A DNA stretch of 13,107 nucleotides from contig JAOTVX010000065.1 in assembly GCA_029863175.1 (NCBI GenBank), positions 1-13,107 on the forward strand, written 5' to 3'. The translations under genes and the position numbers were made by a program. The notes under the pieces were generated by a model. It searched no databases, was not told where the DNA came from, and saw only the letters and a program-made list of their open reading frames with translations. Source of the stretch: Betaproteobacteria bacterium. Its GTDB lineage: Bacteria > Pseudomonadota > Gammaproteobacteria > Burkholderiales > SG8-41. Of this stretch, positions 11,848 to 13,107 are shown in pieces (within the stretch, counting starts at the first letter, position 1; every line of letters begins with the position of its first letter).

Positions 11848-13092
11848 TTACCTCGCATTGGCGAGAGCATCGACCCGCCAAAGATGCGCACGCCAGCGCA
11901 TGGCGATGAGCCAGGTGAACGTGAGGCCAATCACGCAGTACAGCGTTGCGGTAACCGGATAACTGAAGTTGGCAATTAGCGGGCCAGCGATCAACAGCCC
12001 GGGCAGATTACCGTAGATCGCCAGCATTCGTATGCCCATGATACGGCCGCGGAACTTCGCATCCGAGGTGCGCAACAGGATCGCCGCCATCGGAACCTGG
12101 CTCACGCTTTGCCCGCAGCCAACGAGAAAAAGGATAGGGATGCCGCTTACGGGATGCTGTGTGTGTGCGAACAACAGGAGCGCCACGTACCAGCCCACGC
12201 AGGCGATGAGCATCAGGCGCGCGGGCCGGATGATGTGGCCGATCCTGCTCACGGTAATCGAGGCCATCAGGGCGCCGAAGGCTGCGCCCGCGACCATGTA
12301 GCCCAGCGTGGTCTGATCGGCTTGATAGACTTGCTTCGCCACGACCGGCATTAAGCCATGCATCAGCGGAAATGCCGTCAGGTTGAGCAGGAAGGCGAGA
12401 CACATCACCGCGAGCAGATGGGGCGTCGACCAAACGTAGGCAAGCCCGTCCTTAAGATCACGCCATGGCGAGGCGCGCGCGGGCCCCTTCGTGGGCGCGG
12501 CGCGCGAGCCGCCGGCCTTCGTGAGCAGCATGGCGCCCGCATAGAGCATCGCGACTACCGTGTAGGCTGGTCCCATGCCGAGCGTGGCAACCAGGCCTGC
12601 ACCCGAAAGGGCGCCCGCGATTCGGGCGGAGTCCTGGGTGGTGCGCTGGATACCCATTGCCGAGATCAACTCGATCGGCGGCATGGTTTCGCCGACCAGC
12701 GCGGCGCGCATCCCAATGTCAGAAGGACGCACCAGCCCCATCATCGCCGTGATGACCAGCACGTGCACCGGCGTGAGGACGTCCGTGTAGGCGAGGATCA
12801 TCAGGGTTGTTGCCAGCGTCGCGTACACGCCCCGCATGGCGCAGAGCAGGTTGCGGTGCCCGATCCGGTCCGCCATCACGCCGAACATCGGCGCGAGCAA
12901 GGTGCCGATGTACAGCAGCGACGCGAACACGGTGAGCAAAAGCACCGACCTGGTCTCGACCAGCACGTACCAGCCCAGGATCAGGTTCTCCATCTCGAAG
13001 GCCCACGAGGTCGCCATATCGGCAGGCCACTGGAACCGGAAGCTGCGGACGCGGAAAGGTGCGAGCGTCGAGGCTCGCGGGATCGCACTCAA
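11848..13092 (-). CDS. MFS transporter, EntS-like (MFS_3) group
   Basis: This is a major facilitator superfamily inner-membrane protein, probably a proton-coupled exporter, of about 414 residues with roughly 12 hydrophobic segments. The cytoplasmic loop motif between helices 2 and 3 is visible as GVMADRIGHR (about residues 71-80). The N-terminal SFRFQWPADMATSWAFEME and the overall pattern fit the MFS_3/EntS-like group, which includes enterobactin and drug exporters; the substrate is not predictable. The first usable start is TTG at 13092, but the frame stays open through the remaining 15 bp to the window edge (13107) and there is only a poor ribosome site, so the true start may lie outside. 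The protein looks complete at its C-terminus. It reads towards the CoA-transferase gene across a repeat-filled 284-bp gap. Confidence 0.88.
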   Translation of the reverse strand: MSAIPRASTLAPFRVRSFRFQWPADMATSWAFEMENLILGWYVLVETRSVLLLTVFASLLYIGTLLAPMFGVMADRIGHRNLLCAMRGVYATLATTLMILAYTDVLTPVHVLVITAMMGLVRPSDIGMRAALVGETMPPIELISAMGIQRTTQDSARIAGALSGAGLVATLGMGPAYTVVAMLYAGAMLLTKAGGSRAAPTKGPARASPWRDLKDGLAYVWSTPHLLAVMCLAFLLNLTAFPLMHGLMPVVAKQVYQADQTTLGYMVAGAAFGALMASITVSRIGHIIRPARLMLIACVGWYVALLLFAHTQHPVSGIPILFLVGCGQSVSQVPMAAILLRTSDAKFRGRIMGIRMLAIYGNLPGLLIAGPLIANFSYPVTATLYCVIGLTFTWLIAMRWRAHLWRVDALANAR

Positions 13093-13107
13093 GAGGCCTC
13101 GGTGCTC

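Overview
The window looks like a chromosomal segment of an uncultured, high-GC proteobacterium. A beta- or gammaproteobacterium is the best guess, inferred from the MltB-type lytic transglycosylase, the MAPEG protein, the RssA-like patatin, the class III CoA-transferase and the EntS-like MFS exporter. No rRNA or tRNA gene, integrase, complete transposase or CRISPR array is visible. Ten protein genes can be supported. All are ordinary chromosomal families and none is interrupted. The gene content is a mix of housekeeping and catabolic functions and does not form one recognisable pathway.

Layout. Positions 1-550 hold no convincing gene. They contain a small element with 32-bp terminal inverted repeats (83-329) and short repeats. 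Two minus-strand genes follow: a lytic transglycosylase (568-1806) and a cyclase-family metal hydrolase (1993-3012). A divergent gap leads to a MAPEG membrane protein (3242-3634) and then a patatin-like lipase (4104-4994). A plus-strand run of four genes comes next: a CoxG/SRPBCC protein (5427-5882), a ThDP-dependent acetolactate-synthase-like enzyme (6017-7669), a DUF1080 lipoprotein (7992-8621) and a CinA protein whose deamidase domain has lost its catalytic residues (8772-10046). The window ends with a minus-strand CaiB/BaiF CoA-transferase (10370-11563) and a minus-strand MFS transporter whose 5' end lies at or just beyond the window edge.

The striking part lies between the genes. Most of the gaps carry phased short repeats. 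Five loci carry a 13-bp-period repeat, TGGTGATG on the left and its reverse complement CATCACCA on the right, arranged around a 13-14 bp centre so that each locus is an imperfect palindrome of about 110-145 bp. Three of these loci lie in the three gaps of the CoxG-ThDP-DUF1080-CinA run, and two bracket the MAPEG gene. Other gaps carry heptamer arrays (CATCACC type and GTGAATC type), nonamer repeats (CTTGGCGTC / GGACGCAAA type) and decamers (GCCGATAAAC type). A 135-bp repeat containing two strong hairpins occurs in inverted orientation on both sides of the four-gene run (5121-5255 and 10057-10190).

Several repeats touch gene borders. One heptamer array is read in frame inside the transglycosylase signal sequence. 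Another abuts the Shine-Dalgarno of the CoA-transferase gene, and a third runs into that gene's stop codon. The 13-bp dyad arrays are the best candidate here for something undescribed. Their function is inference and could be RNA punctuation, protein binding, or a non-autonomous palindromic element.
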